64,000 nt of DNA. It comes from Allolobophora icterica (lineage: Eukaryota; Annelida; Clitellata; Crassiclitellata; Lumbricidae). Shown one piece after another: positions 30,789-40,475 of the stretch. Positions within the stretch are counted from its first letter, which is position 1, and each line of letters begins with the position of its first letter. Location: assembly GCA_963556255.1 (NCBI GenBank), contig OY744605.1:4475187-4539186 (forward strand). The letters run 5' to 3'. The notes beneath the pieces are model-generated. The model searched no databases, had not been told where the DNA came from, and was given only the letters and a program-made list of their open reading frames with translations. The position numbers were made by a program, and so were the translations under genes.

Positions 30789-31544
30789 ATGACAGAGATC
30801 GCATCTCGATCTCAGGACCCGTACGATCGGGCCAGGCTAAATGCCATACAGGCCCCGCACGCCTCAGACTGGCTCCATGCCCTTCCGCTAGCCGCACAAG
30901 GCCTAAGACTGGATGACGAGTCACTGAGAGTAGCTGCGGGCCTAAGACTGGGTGCAGTCATCTGTGCCCCCCACACATGCGCATGCGGAACGACGGTTTC
31001 AGCCAGAGGCTCACATGGATTGTCATGCTCACTAAGCTTCGGCAGACAAGCTAGACACGCATCGATAAACGACATCGTGCTGCGCAGTCTCATTAAGGCA
31101 GGCACCCCTTCAATCAAGGAACCGGCTGGCCTCTCCCGACTAGACGGGAAAAGACCTGATGGTCAAACTCTGATTCCGTGGAACAGCGGGCGTTCCCTGA
31201 TTTGGGACGTAACGATCATCGACACTTTTGCGCCATCATATTTGGCCGAGACATCTACAGCAGCGGGAGGAGCCGCAGAAATAGCCGCAACTCGAAAGAA
31301 ATCCAAATATGCGGAGCTATCGTTGAGATATTGCTTCACTCCAATCGCAATAGAAACGATGGGACCTATGGACCACGAAGGCTTGGCATTCATCAAAGAA
31401 CTCGGCCGACGATTGACGAGAATAACGGAAGATCCTCGAGAAACGTTCTTCCTGTTACAAAAACTATCAATCACAATCCAGAGGTTCAATGCTATCGCGT
31501 GCCTAGGCACGATGGGGAATCTCCGACCAGAATCCCGACTTTAA
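30789..31544 (+). CDS. Retroelement protein C-terminal region with zinc knuckle and nuclease-like motif (5'-truncated)
   Basis: 251 codons open from ATG 30789 to TAA. The ATG follows a TAG within the preceding repeat, so it is probably not the original start. Residues 27-56 (DWLHALPLAAQGLRLDDESL) are followed by C59, C64, C66, H76, C80, a CCHC-like cluster ending HGLSC. Then comes RPDG (122-125) and WDVT (139-142), a PD...D pattern recalling the restriction-like endonuclease end of some non-LTR retroelements. GGAAEIAATRK and ETFFLLQKLSITIQRFNA follow. From memory, this C-terminal domain is frequent in invertebrate genomes beside reverse transcriptases; no such domain is present here. Its GC content is clearly above the flanks. 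Function in this truncated form is doubtful. Confidence 0.62.
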   Translation: MTEIASRSQDPYDRARLNAIQAPHASDWLHALPLAAQGLRLDDESLRVAAGLRLGAVICAPHTCACGTTVSARGSHGLSCSLSFGRQARHASINDIVLRSLIKAGTPSIKEPAGLSRLDGKRPDGQTLIPWNSGRSLIWDVTIIDTFAPSYLAETSTAAGGAAEIAATRKKSKYAELSLRYCFTPIAIETMGPMDHEGLAFIKELGRRLTRITEDPRETFFLLQKLSITIQRFNAIACLGTMGNLRPESRL

Positions 31545-31564
31545 TGTAACCGGATAATGATAAC

Positions 31565-31639
31565 GCAATGATTGGGGGAAAAAAATAATAATAATAACAA
31601 TAATAATAATAATAAATAAATAAATAAAAAATAAATAAA

Positions 31640-31672
<33 letters not shown>
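31565..31672. repeat. A-rich and AAT tail/microsatellite
   Basis: AATAAT and AAATAAATA repeats after the stop of the retroelement frame, consistent with a 3' tail. Confidence 0.85.
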
Positions 31673-31916
31673 CTTTTCTTTATTAATTCAAACCGACAAA
31701 CGCAGTAAGATTACATTGATACATAACAGTACAATTATCAATATCTTAGCTAAACAATCGTTATGGCAGCCATTGGTCAAGCTGCGTCCACGCAAGGAAG
31801 GTCGATGTCAACACTGGTTACTGTAAGCTATAATAGTAATATCCACACTTCTACTGGACTGTAAGATTCTACGTCGCGGGAACCAGTTTATTCAAAAGCC
31901 CTAAGTCAAAATAAAA

Positions 31917-32110
31917 TTGTTAGTAGGCAGGTCAAGTATGCAAGACTGGCATATATGTGTGCATGTAGGTGTCAATGTATGTGTTTATGTGTCCATGTAT
32001 GCATGCATGGAAGCATGTATGTTTATATATATGCGTCTGTCTTTACATTTTTTTAGTGACGAAACCTCTCATAGTGTCCTCATTTCCTCACGGAACATAG
32101 AGCGCTTCAT
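31917..32110. other. TATG-rich intron-like DNA with possible small exon
   Basis: After TTTTTTTAG (about 32058) a frame reads DETSHSVLISSRNIERF. The 22850 copy reads EETSHNVLISSRNP. Whether it is spliced is unknown; no clear donor follows. Confidence 0.35.
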
Positions 32111-32177
32111 TGTAACTTGTGTTGTAACTCGTTACTTGTAATATTTACAAATTTCTCCATAACAATAGCTATTCCAG

Positions 32178-32416
32178 AATTACGACAATTATGTGACTCA
32201 TCTTACGAACTCACCAAAGCCTCTCCTTTTGATATCTCTCTTAAACACTGCTCCTTCAGAATTCTTATCCCGATTCATCATCTTCCTCTTAACTCCCTGT
32301 CCGCTCCAATTCTAAATACCATCCACCTTAGCCATCTGACGAATGCCTGGCTGACTCCTCTGGATCTTGACCTGGAATCGACTCTGATGCTACCTGCCTA
32401 TCGATTTTTTGACTGA
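32178..32416 (+). CDS. Terminal exon E, copy 2 (open)
   Basis: Acceptor AGCTATTCCAG/AA, phase 1, then an open frame to TGA 32414-32416. It reads ELRQLCDSSYELTKASPFDI, SLKHCSFRILIPIHHLPLNS, then a Leu-rich stretch and LDLDLESTLMLPAYRFFD. The copy at 23018 keeps the amino-acid pattern but is frameshifted. The phase-1 start matches the other plus-strand exons here, so it may belong to the ankyrin gene family as an alternative C-terminus (inference). No known domain; not proven to be expressed. Confidence 0.5.
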
Positions 32417-32714
32417 GCGCATGTGCATAAGGTGGTTCCATCGGCTCGAGATTACGATTACAATTAATGTTGGGATAATATTTAGATATTAGAAATTTAA
32501 ACTTTGAACATCGTATCTAGCAAAAATGATTGAAAGCTGTGAAGAATTCTGCTCATTGCTGAACGTTTTGTGAATTCATTTGGTGTTTTTAAATTTTATT
32601 CTGAACTCCGGCGGAACGCGGTTGAAAACCACTGTTTCAGTGTTTAACGATAGCCAACGAATGTCACCAAAGCCGGAGGGAATAGGGCCAATTTAATAAA
32701 GTGCGCGTGTGTAT

Positions 32715-32809
32715 TTACTTATAAAGTAAAAAGCCATGTAAGAGAGGTGTTTAAAAGAGTTCGATGATGATAATATATAGGGAAAAATTAAAACATACAA
32801 GAGGTGTTT
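32715..32809 (-). promoter_or_regulatory. Two tandem PSE-TATA-like modules
   Basis: Leftward: AAACACCTCT from 32809 with TATATATT 30 bases on; AAACACCTCT from 32752 with TATAAGTA 29 bases on. 57 bp apart, paralogous to 23568-23660. Confidence 0.63.
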
Positions 32810-33106
32810 AAGAGAGTCTTCCATTAGTTGCTGTTTACCGACACTGTTCCAAAATATGATGATGACAATGATATTAGTTCATTGCTTACAGAGTAAACAC
32901 ACGCTGACAAACCGCAGCATGGAATAAATTTAGAAGGAGTGTTGAGATGTAGATATTGTTGAGTATAGTGTTCGGGAAATAAAATCTGTATATGAAAATT
33001 GGATGGGTGAAACGCGCTGGGACCGTGAGGAAATGAATGCTTTTTGTAACGTTTTTTCACTACAAAAGGTTGAAAACAGGTGAATTAGTTTTCTTTTAGA
33101 AATCAA

Positions 33107-33160
33107 TGGATCCAGAGTTTAACGACATCTCATGGCAACAAAGGCCGATGACGCAGAGAA
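33107..33160 (-). repeat. Conserved block M
   Basis: Plus strand: TGGATCCAGAGTTTAACG, ACATCTCATGGCAACAAAGG, CCGATGACGC. Confidence 0.62.
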
Positions 33161-33375
33161 AAATGATTTTTAAACAGTTCTCACCATTATTTTGTATGGC
33201 ATCATGCAGCCTGGCAATATAAATATTCAAATAAACGAAGAATCCTTTAAGCACCTCCAACTACGTCACTACCCTACCTATGGTAGTGCTAGATCAAATC
33301 CTGGAGACAGAAAGAGGGAGACGCTAAACATCGCTATTATGACAGTGTCGTTAAACAGTAATTATCCAACAAACT

Positions 33376-33581
33376 AAGCACCTCTTTTATGTGTAGATCT
33401 TGTCCTATAAGTGAATAGAAAAGGAAATTCTTTTCAAAAATAATTTCTGTCGACGTCAACAGCCTTTGTTGCTATAAGATGTCGTTAAACTTTGGATCCA
33501 TCCATCCATCTTTTCAATTGGGCTCTAACCGCGACGTCTGCTTTTAGTCATAGGGCGAAAGAAACGTGAAAAAAGGTGTTT
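33376..33581. promoter_or_regulatory. Convergent PSE-TATA-like modules enclosing block M
   Basis: Plus: AAGCACCTCTTTTATG at 33376, TATAAGTG at 33406. Minus: AAACACCTTTTTTCACG from 33581, TATGACTA 29 bases on. Between them lies block M in plus orientation (33441-33500: TTTCTGTCGACGTCAACAGC, ATAAGATGTCGTTAAAC). The matching locus 61953-62202 has M inverted. Confidence 0.6.
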
Positions 33582-33669
33582 AAGGAACTCCGCCGTTTTC
33601 AGGTCAATGCTCGGCTACAGAAAGGGAGAATGCACGGACGCAGGGATTGGTCTGTAGTTTAAGTCTGTA

Positions 33670-33728
33670 CATAGTTCAACGACATCTTGTAGCAACAAAG
33701 GCTGTTGACGTCGATAGAAATTATTTTT
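33670..33728 (-). repeat. Conserved block M
   Basis: Plus strand: TTCAACGACATCTTGTAGCA, ACAAAGGCTGTTGACGTCGA, TAGAAATTATTTTTGGC. Confidence 0.62.
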
Positions 33729-33835
33729 GGCATATTATATTACAGCTCTTATTAATTGAGACTTCGCCTATGTATCTAGCTATACGGCAATAGCAACTAG
33801 TATAAACAGGGATTTAAGGAGTATGCTATTCTGAT

Positions 33836-33873
33836 AACATATAGCGCAAAGGTAATCCGTAAATGAGGTGTTT
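33836..33873 (-). promoter_or_regulatory. PSE-TATA-like module
   Basis: AAACACCTCATTTACGG from 33873, TATATGTT 30 bases on. Confidence 0.58.
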
Positions 33874-34699
33874 AAGAGTTTTTGGTCAGTTGCTATTTGA
33901 CCATCGAATGCCCAAGGTATTTGTTTGGTACACGAATGTCCAAGAGGGGTTACGACCGGACCCCAGTGTTTAAATTGTAATATCTGGAGAAGGGATTGGA
34001 ATATTGTAACGGAATTTGGCTTGTTATAATCCAAATTGAATTTGCAATCGACTGATGTATGGTATTTCACAGTAGCGCCACCTGGTGAAACTTTATTTGA
34101 ACTTCAATACTCGTTTGTATTGTTTTGGAATTTCTGGATATTTCACAGGTATTCAATTGTACGGATGTAGCTTTGGCCTGTATAACCTCGAATAGGAAGC
34201 AGACACTACAGCAAATCAAACTGTATTTAACTCGGCGTTGAATTCGCCGTCCAACCATGCCTAATAGCGTGCTTTGAAACATTTATATCTGGGCTGGTAA
34301 ACCATGTGCCAGAATGACCATCAGCCTCATATCTTGCCGAGTCTTTGGTATGTGCTATGGTTGTGGAGTCGGAGAATGATCATGCAACTATATAATACAT
34401 AGCCAAATTGATGGCTTTATAAGGATGTCCTGAAACAATTTTTACAATTTCGTAGCCGTTCTAAAGTTATTCGTGGAAAAGCGGGTCTGGGGTTCGGCCC
34501 TTAGGCATTCGAGGGTTAATGCACCTGTGACATAATAAAGATGAATATCGCTGCCCTCCTCCTTTCTCCTGGTTTGGGACTGACACTAACACAGGTATGG
34601 TAACGGTGGAGCTAAAAGGAGTCTTCTAATTAGAAACATTAGCGTCGTCAACGCTTTGGCAACCGCTAGATGTCGTCTTACTGCAAATAACCAATCTTT
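33874..34699. other. Non-coding spacer
   Basis: No gene recognised; the two minus-strand frames at 33780-34282 have no domain. Confidence 0.45.
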
Positions 34700-34737
34700 A
34701 GACACCTTTAAAACATGGTAAATCAATGCTTTATATG
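34700..34737 (+). promoter_or_regulatory. PSE-TATA-like module
   Basis: AGACACCTTTAAAACATG at 34700, TTTATATG at 34730. Homologous to 12573; both precede hairpin SINE and linker exon. Confidence 0.58.
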
Positions 34738-34822
34738 TCGGATGGTCAAAATATGCCCTGGATTATTTTTGGGTTGCTTGAGATGGTTACTAGGTCAGAA
34801 CCACGAGGAAGTCGTTCACTAA

Positions 34823-34995
34823 CAATTGCTCAGCATCATAGATTGATGCTTGGTCATTTATTAAGCGCCACTATCTAGTGATCAAGTATCAATCGATGGC
34901 GCAGAGTAATTGTCAGTGAAGGACTTGCTCAAGATGCCAACACGGTAACCGTTTCAGAGAAGGGGACTCCGACCCATACTATACGCTTTAAAAGA
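34823..34995 (-). mobile_element. Hairpin SINE, copy
   Basis: Arms CAATTGCTCAGCATCATAGA and ATCAATCGATGGCGCAGAG around ATTTATTAAGCGCCAC; the tRNA head is decayed. Confidence 0.68.
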
Positions 34996-35086
34996 CGAAC
35001 GCTACTGCGTTACAAGTCTAATCTAATCTAAAATAATAAAGTCGATGATGACTGCGATGATGATGAAGATGATGACGACGTTACAG

Positions 35087-35330
35087 ATTCGTCGCGAGAC
35101 AGAGAGAGGTCACTGAGGTCATAGGGATCACTGAGGTCGTCGACCTGTGAACTCGACTCAATTCCGAGGCACTCTCCGTTGCCAAGCGACGTGATGAAGA
35201 TGATCAGTGAACCCATCTTCAGCATCAGCAGCAACGACAACAACGTTCATCTTAGAACAGATGATGATGATGATGATAAATATCTTCTTAGTCGTCATCA
35301 TCATTATGGTAATAATCGTATCTCTGACGG
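35087..35330 (+). pseudogene. Acidic/His-rich linker exon, copy 2 (in-frame stop)
   Basis: Acceptor GACGACGTTACAG/AT as in copy 1, but TAG at 35122-35124 ends the expected frame after twelve residues. The rest (STCELDSIPRHSPLPS-type, then NVHLRTDDDDDD) is still recognisable. 283 bp of TGAT-rich intron separates it from the coiled-coil exon at 35613. Confidence 0.7.
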
Positions 35331-35612
35331 TCAGTCACCAATGACTATTCGCTCAGTTTCTCCCTTTTTACGTTCTTTCCCTCACTCGATCGTCATTCAT
35401 CTGTTCGTTTATTCAGTTGTTCATCCTTTAAATCACCTCTTCATCAGTTCGTTCACGTTTTTCAGCCCCGGCGCCGAACCTGTGGTTGATGCGATATATT
35501 CTACTGATTGACTGATTGATTGAGATTGATTTAATTGATTTCATACGATTTGACTGACTGATTCACTGATTAAATGATGACATTGATTGACGGACTGATC
35601 GTTTTTTTTTAG

Positions 35613-35850
35613 TTCTGCCATGGCTAGATGAAAGTCTTCAACTCATAACCGACTCTGTTACGTTCACTGGCCAACTCCCACTTCCATCGGAATCAACAGG
35701 GCACCAGTCTTGGAGAATCTCGGCAAACAGCGCACTGGAAGTCGTCCACCGCTGTGACAACGGCGATTGAAAGGTCACGAGACGCGAAGAGGTCATCTTT
35801 GGTCTTGTTCGACCTCTTTCATCGCTGACGTCATACATTCTAAGTTTTTC
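35613..35850 (+). pseudogene. Coiled-coil exon, copy 2 (premature stop)
   Basis: Strong acceptor GTTTTTTTTTAG/TT, phase 1. The frame LPWLDESLQLITDSVTFTGQ, LPLPSESTGHQSWR continues to TGA at 35768-35770. Relative to copy 3 it has lost bases around 35720-35760, which brings the stop into frame. Homology continues to about 35845. Confidence 0.72.
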
Positions 35851-35881
35851 ACATCCTACTGATCAAATGCTACGTTTCAGG

Positions 35882-35919
35882 TTTTTATAGAATCCTTTAC
35901 GCACATTTAAAAGGTGTGT
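35882..35919 (-). promoter_or_regulatory. PSE-TATA-like module
   Basis: ACACACCTTTTAAATG from 35919, TATAAAAA 30 bases on. Confidence 0.58.
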
Positions 35920-36119
35920 GAAAAGATCGCTAAACCTAATGAATAGGGCTCTTGAAGTGGCGCTATATAAATTATCAAATGAATGTATAAACCTGTAAAA
36001 TTGATCCCATTGACTCTATATTAAATTCAGACGCATTAAATTCAACGCCATTCATATTTCTTATAATGCAGTGTCTCAAAGCAGCAACTGTGCTGTCGAA
36101 TATTTACCGCGGTCTCTTT

Positions 36120-36157
36120 AGACACCTTTTAAACGGTGTTAATCGATGCCATAAGAC
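36120..36157 (+). promoter_or_regulatory. PSE-TATA-like module
   Basis: AGACACCTTTTAAACGG at 36120; CATAAGAC in the TATA position at 36150. Confidence 0.52.
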
Positions 36158-36206
36158 CTGGGACACGGTTACCGGTTCGTCAAGTAAATGCTGCAATCTG
36201 AATGGA

Positions 36207-36384
36207 CCTTAATTAAGCGCAACTATCTAGTGACTAAGTATTAATCGATGGTGCTGAGTAATTGTGAGTGAAAGACTTCCTCAAAATCACTTTATAGTAA
36301 CCGTATCTGGGAGGAGATTCGAACCCGTACTCTCCGCATTACAAGGCCATCCCTCGAACTAATCGGGTACTCGGTCACAAGAAC
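36207..36384 (-). mobile_element. Hairpin SINE, copy lacking one arm
   Basis: AATTAAGCGCAACTATCTAG, GATGGTGCTGAGTAATTG, then tRNA head GATTCGAACCCGTACTC and GCATTACAAGG read from the minus strand. Confidence 0.66.
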
Positions 36385-36480
36385 TAATGCAATGCAGGCC
36401 TATATAATCTAATTTAATTCAATTTAATCTAATCTAATCTAGTGAAGTTGATGCTGACTGCAATTATGATGATGCTACAC

Positions 36481-36765
36481 ATTCGTCGCCAGACAGTGAG
36501 AGGTCACTGAGGTCATTGGGGTCACTGAGGTCGTCGACCTGTGAACTAGACTCAATTCCGAGGCACTCTCCGTTGCCAAGCGACGAGATGAAGATGATCA
36601 GTGAACCCATCTTCAGCATCAGCAGCAACGACAACAACGTTCATCTTAGAACAGAAGATGATAAGGATAAAGATCCTCTTAGTCGTCATCATCATCATCA
36701 TCATCATGATCAGGATTATCGCATCTCTGACGGTCAGTCACCAATGGTTATTCGTCCAGTTGCTC
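36481..36765 (+). pseudogene. Acidic/His-rich linker exon, copy 3 (acceptor lost)
   Basis: The frame is open (SPDSERSLRSLGSLRSSTCE, LDSIPRHSPLPSDEMKMISE) but the preceding CAG is CAC, so the normal acceptor is gone. A longer His run than copy 1. Followed by TTCATT-rich intron. Confidence 0.68.
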
Positions 36766-37140
36766 ATTTATACGTTCTTCCCTTCGTTCATATGTTTATT
36801 AGTATGTTCATTGATAAGTACATTAATTTTATTATCAGTTCATTCATTTGTTCGTTTATTCACTTGTTCATCCGTTCCTTCACTTGTTCATAAGTTCATT
36901 CGCTTGTTCATAAATTCATTCACTTATTCATAACAACACTCACTTGTCCATAAGAACAATCACTTGTTCATTAGAACACTCACTTGTTCATTAGAACCTT
37001 CACGTTAATCCGTTCATTCACTAATTGATCAGTAGCAACCGAATTTGGGATTGATGCGATATATTTATAGATCGATAGTCTGATTGATAATGATTGGTTT
37101 CATTGATTTCATGTGATTTGGTTTGACTGACTGATTCACG
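36766..37140. repeat. TTCATTCACTTG-like simple repeats
   Basis: Degenerate repeats of TTCATTCACTTGTTCATAAG over about 200 bp, then TGATTGA-rich intron. Confidence 0.7.
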
Positions 37141-37141
37141 T

Positions 37142-37365
37142 GGGGCGTGGTGGCTCAGTGGTAAGTTCGGCGCCTTGTGACCGGAGGGTTGCAGGTTCGA
37201 ATCCCACTCTAGCCGCTGCGTACGGACCTTGGGCAAGTCCTTTTCTAGCAATTGCTCGTGGCGCTTCGGCGTGAAAATTCCGGCACAGTATCAAATGCTG
37301 TAGTCGGGAGCGTCTCTGAGTAGTAGTAGACTTCGAGAGGCGCTATAGAAATATCCGGAATAATC
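37142..37365 (+). mobile_element. tRNA-derived SINE, family 3
   Basis: A box GTGGCTCAGTGG and B box GCAGGTTCGAATCCC; body ACCTTGGGCAAGTCCTTTTC of the kind seen in V-SINEs; LINE-type tail GAGAGGCGCTATAGAAAT. It sits in the intron between linker and coiled-coil exons. Confidence 0.8.
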
Positions 37366-37379
37366 ACTGTTTGGTTTGT

Positions 37380-37822
37380 TGATTAGCTGAAGGCTTTATC
37401 GATTGATCGACTGACTAACTAGTTGACTGACCGATTGATTGATTGATTTATTGATTGATTGATGGACTTGTTCAGTCTGTGGCAACATATGCTATCAGCA
37501 TCAAACAACGGAGAAGCGATATATTTATTCATCGATAGATCAATCTGCTGATTGACTGATTAATTGTGATTGATTTTATTTGATTGATGTACTGATTAGT
37601 CTGATCATTTTGTTTGATTGACTGATTGCCTGTGGTTGAGTTCATATGGTTTTACTGACTTATTCACTGATTGATTGACAGAATATATTGACTGACTAAC
37701 TTATTGACTGACTGACTGTCTGATTGATTGATTATTTGACTGATTGAATGATTGACTGACTGTTTGACTGACTGATTGATTGATTGATTCATGTTATTGA
37801 TTGATGGGTTGATCCCTTTCAG
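37380..37822. repeat. TGATTGAC-rich intron
   Basis: Tetranucleotide drift of TGAT/TGAC ending in a pyrimidine tract and CAG. Confidence 0.7.
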
Positions 37823-38174
37823 TTCTTCCATGGCTAGGCGAAACACTTCAACTCATAACCGACTCTGTTACGTCATCTGGCCAACTCCCACTTTCGCCGG
37901 AATCAACAGGGCACCAGTCTCGGAGAATCTCGACAAACAGCGTCGACTGGAAGTCGACAATCGGCGTACCGGAAGTCATCCACCGCTGCGTCGACAGCGG
38001 CGATAGAAAGGTCAGGAGACGCGAAGAGGTCATCTTTGGTCTTGTTCGGCGTCTTTCATCGCTGACGTCATACATTCTAAGTCTCGAGCTTCGTCTGACG
38101 GTCAAGGACGATCATCTAGCTGAACTGACCCGTGAGAACGAGGTCCTGACGAATGCGCGTTTAAGGCTAGTTTA
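37823..38174 (+). CDS. Coiled-coil exon, copy 3 (open, cut by piggyBac)
   Basis: Acceptor GATCCCTTTCAG/TT, phase 1, then 117 codons with no stop up to the TTAA target of the piggyBac element. It reads LPWLGETLQLITDSVTSSGQ, a Ser/Arg-rich middle, REEVIFGLVRRLSSLTSYIL, and LELRLTVKDDHLAELTREN, a heptad-like coiled coil. The lost remainder probably resembled the 3' part at 25190-25358. There is no ATG early in the frame, as expected of an internal or terminal exon. The insertion removes the C-terminus, so the copy is unlikely to encode a normal product. Confidence 0.65.
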
Positions 38175-39816
38175 ACCTTCGCAGGACGGAAAGGGGTAAA
38201 TAATTACCCCAGGGGTGTTTGGATGTTGATTGCGGAGCAACTGTAGGTTGGTATAATTTGTCGTTCCACATGTTTACAAGTTACCACCAATGACATATTC
38301 TGACTGCATACCCACCACACTGCCATGTGGTGGGAAAAAGATTTTTCAATCCAAAGTGTCCTGGGGTAAAAATTTACCCCTCTTCGTCCTCGACGTCGTT
38401 ATTTTTTCGTTCATAGGGCAGATATATTTTTTAAAGATATGAGCTCATAAATGACCTGCAATCAAGTGTGGAATCTACCATGGAGCTGAGTGTTAATAGT
38501 TTCATAATTTTGAATAGTTTATATTCCAAGATGGCGGCCAATATGGCCGCCAAAACAAAAATATGCATGTCTCAGCTCATGGGTAAGCTAAAACGACAAA
38601 TGAAGAGTCAATTTTAATATTTCCAAGGTCAAGGAATCGATTTATCGCAGTGGCAATAGTGTGTGAGTACTACTGTCCAAGATGGCGGCCAACATGGCCG
38701 CCAAAACACAAAAATGTGTATATCTCGGCTCGTAGGTAAGATACAATGACAAATAAAGTGTCAATTGTAGCATTTCCAAGGCCAAGGAATCGATTTATCG
38801 CAGTGGCAATAGTGTGTGAATACTGATTTCCAAGATGGCGGCCAATATGGCTGTCAAAACACAAAAATAGGAATTATCAATCAGCTGACAGATCGGTCCC
38901 TATTGCCACTGCGATTAATCGATTCCCTGACCTTTATTTGTCATTGGAGCTTACCTACAACCTGAGATATACATTTTTTGTGTTTTGGCGGCCATGTTGG
39001 CCGCCATCTTGGAAATTAGTATTCCCACACGATTGCCACTACGATAGTTTGATTTCTTGACCTTAGAAATGTTACAATTGATACCTCATTTGTCATTGTA
39101 GCCTACCTATGTGCTGAGAGATATATATTTTTGTGTTTTCGCGGCCATATTGGCCGCCATCTTGGAAAGTATTATTCCTACGCTTTTGCCACTATGATAA
39201 ATCGATTCCTTGGCCTTGAATATGTTACAATTGACAATTCATTTGCAATTGTAGCTTACCTATGAGCAGAGACATACCTATTGTTGTGTCTGGTGGACAT
39301 ATTGGCCGCCATCTTGAAAAATAGTATTCCCACACTATTGCCACTACGATAAATCGATTCCTTGACCTTGGGAATGTTACAATGGGCACTTCATTTGTCA
39401 TTGTAGTTTACCTGTGAGCTGATATATACATATTGTTATATTTTGGCGGCCATGTTGGCCGCCATCTTGGACAATAGTAGGCCCTATTTGCACACTATTG
39501 CCACTGTGATAAATCGATTTCGTGACCTTGAAAATGTTACAATTGACACTTCATTTGTCATTGTAGCTTACCTACGTGCTGAGATATACATTTTTGTGTG
39601 TTTTGGCAGCCATATTGACCGCCATCTTGAAAAGTAGTACTTGTACACTATTGCCACTATGATAAATCGATTCCTTGACCTTGAAAATGTTACAATTGAC
39701 ACTTCATTTGTCATCGTAGCTTACCTGTGAGCTGAGATATTACACATTGTTTTGGAGTAAAAAAATTACCCCTCTTCGTCCTCCGTGTATCGTAAAATCT
39801 TTCCGTCCTGCGAAGG
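38175..39816. mobile_element. piggyBac-type non-autonomous element, copy 2
   Basis: TTAA at 38171-38174 and 39817-39820; same CCTTCGCAGGACGGAAAG ends and the same 3+5 arrangement of AAGATGGCGGCC monomers (near 38525, 38678, 38829; inverted near 38995, 39151, 39301, 39451, 39610) as copy 1. The conserved arrangement shows the repeats moved with the element. Confidence 0.93.
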
Positions 39817-39821
39817 TTAAA

Positions 39822-39850
39822 CGAACAGTTTACGGGTTTCCAGTGTTTAG

Positions 39851-39911
<61 letters not shown>

Positions 39912-40432
39912 CAGAATGGAAGCCTTCCTCATACACCCATTTTAAATGTACTTTTACCCTTTAAGTATTTACATATGCGCAGTGCAATTAATCTTGGCGA
40001 TCCCCGCTTATGATGCCATTCGATATCGCCAGGCACGTAACTAGCCTTTTTCGTTTGGGGGGGCTTAAGCCTTGAACATGGCAACATTTATACAGTGTTC
40101 ATACAAATTTTAGCCGTAAGCATACAACGGCTTGACTTGTTTGGGGGGGCTTCAACTTCGTTTGGGGGGGGCTTAAGCCCCCCCAAGCCCAACGCTAGAT
40201 ACGTCCCTGGATATCGCCAGGCACGTAACTAGCCTTTTTCGTTTGGGGGGCTTAAGCCTTGAACATGGCAACATTTATACAGTGTTCATACAAATTTTAG
40301 CCGTAAGCATACAACGGCTTGACTTGTTTGGGGGGGCTTCAACTTCGTTTGGGGGGGCTTAAGCCCCCCCAAGCCCAACGCTAGATACGTCGATATCATA
40401 TCGCTAAACACTGGAAACCCGTAAACTGTTCG
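39822..40432. repeat. Inverted repeat pair around AT tract and tandem MITEs
   Basis: GAACAGTTTACGGGTTTCC followed by AGTGTTTAGCGATAT at 39822-39855 returns inverted at 40398-40432. Inside lie an AT tract (39853-39909) and two MITE copies. Confidence 0.8.
40029..40391. mobile_element. Two head-to-tail MITE copies
   Basis: Unit CCAGGCACGTAACTAGCC ... GCTAGATACGTCCCTGG (40029-40210), repeated from 40217 to 40391 with its last bases missing. Near identical, including CTTAAGCCCCCCCAAGCCC. ATATCG separates them. Confidence 0.82.
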
Positions 40433-40475
40433 TATACAGTAGAAGCACAGATAAGAGTTTTACAGGAGTCGACTG

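Noticed and set aside
37791..38006. 71-codon frame beginning upstream of MARRNTSTHN
   Set aside because: Out of phase with the 117-codon open frame shared by the other coiled-coil exon copies.
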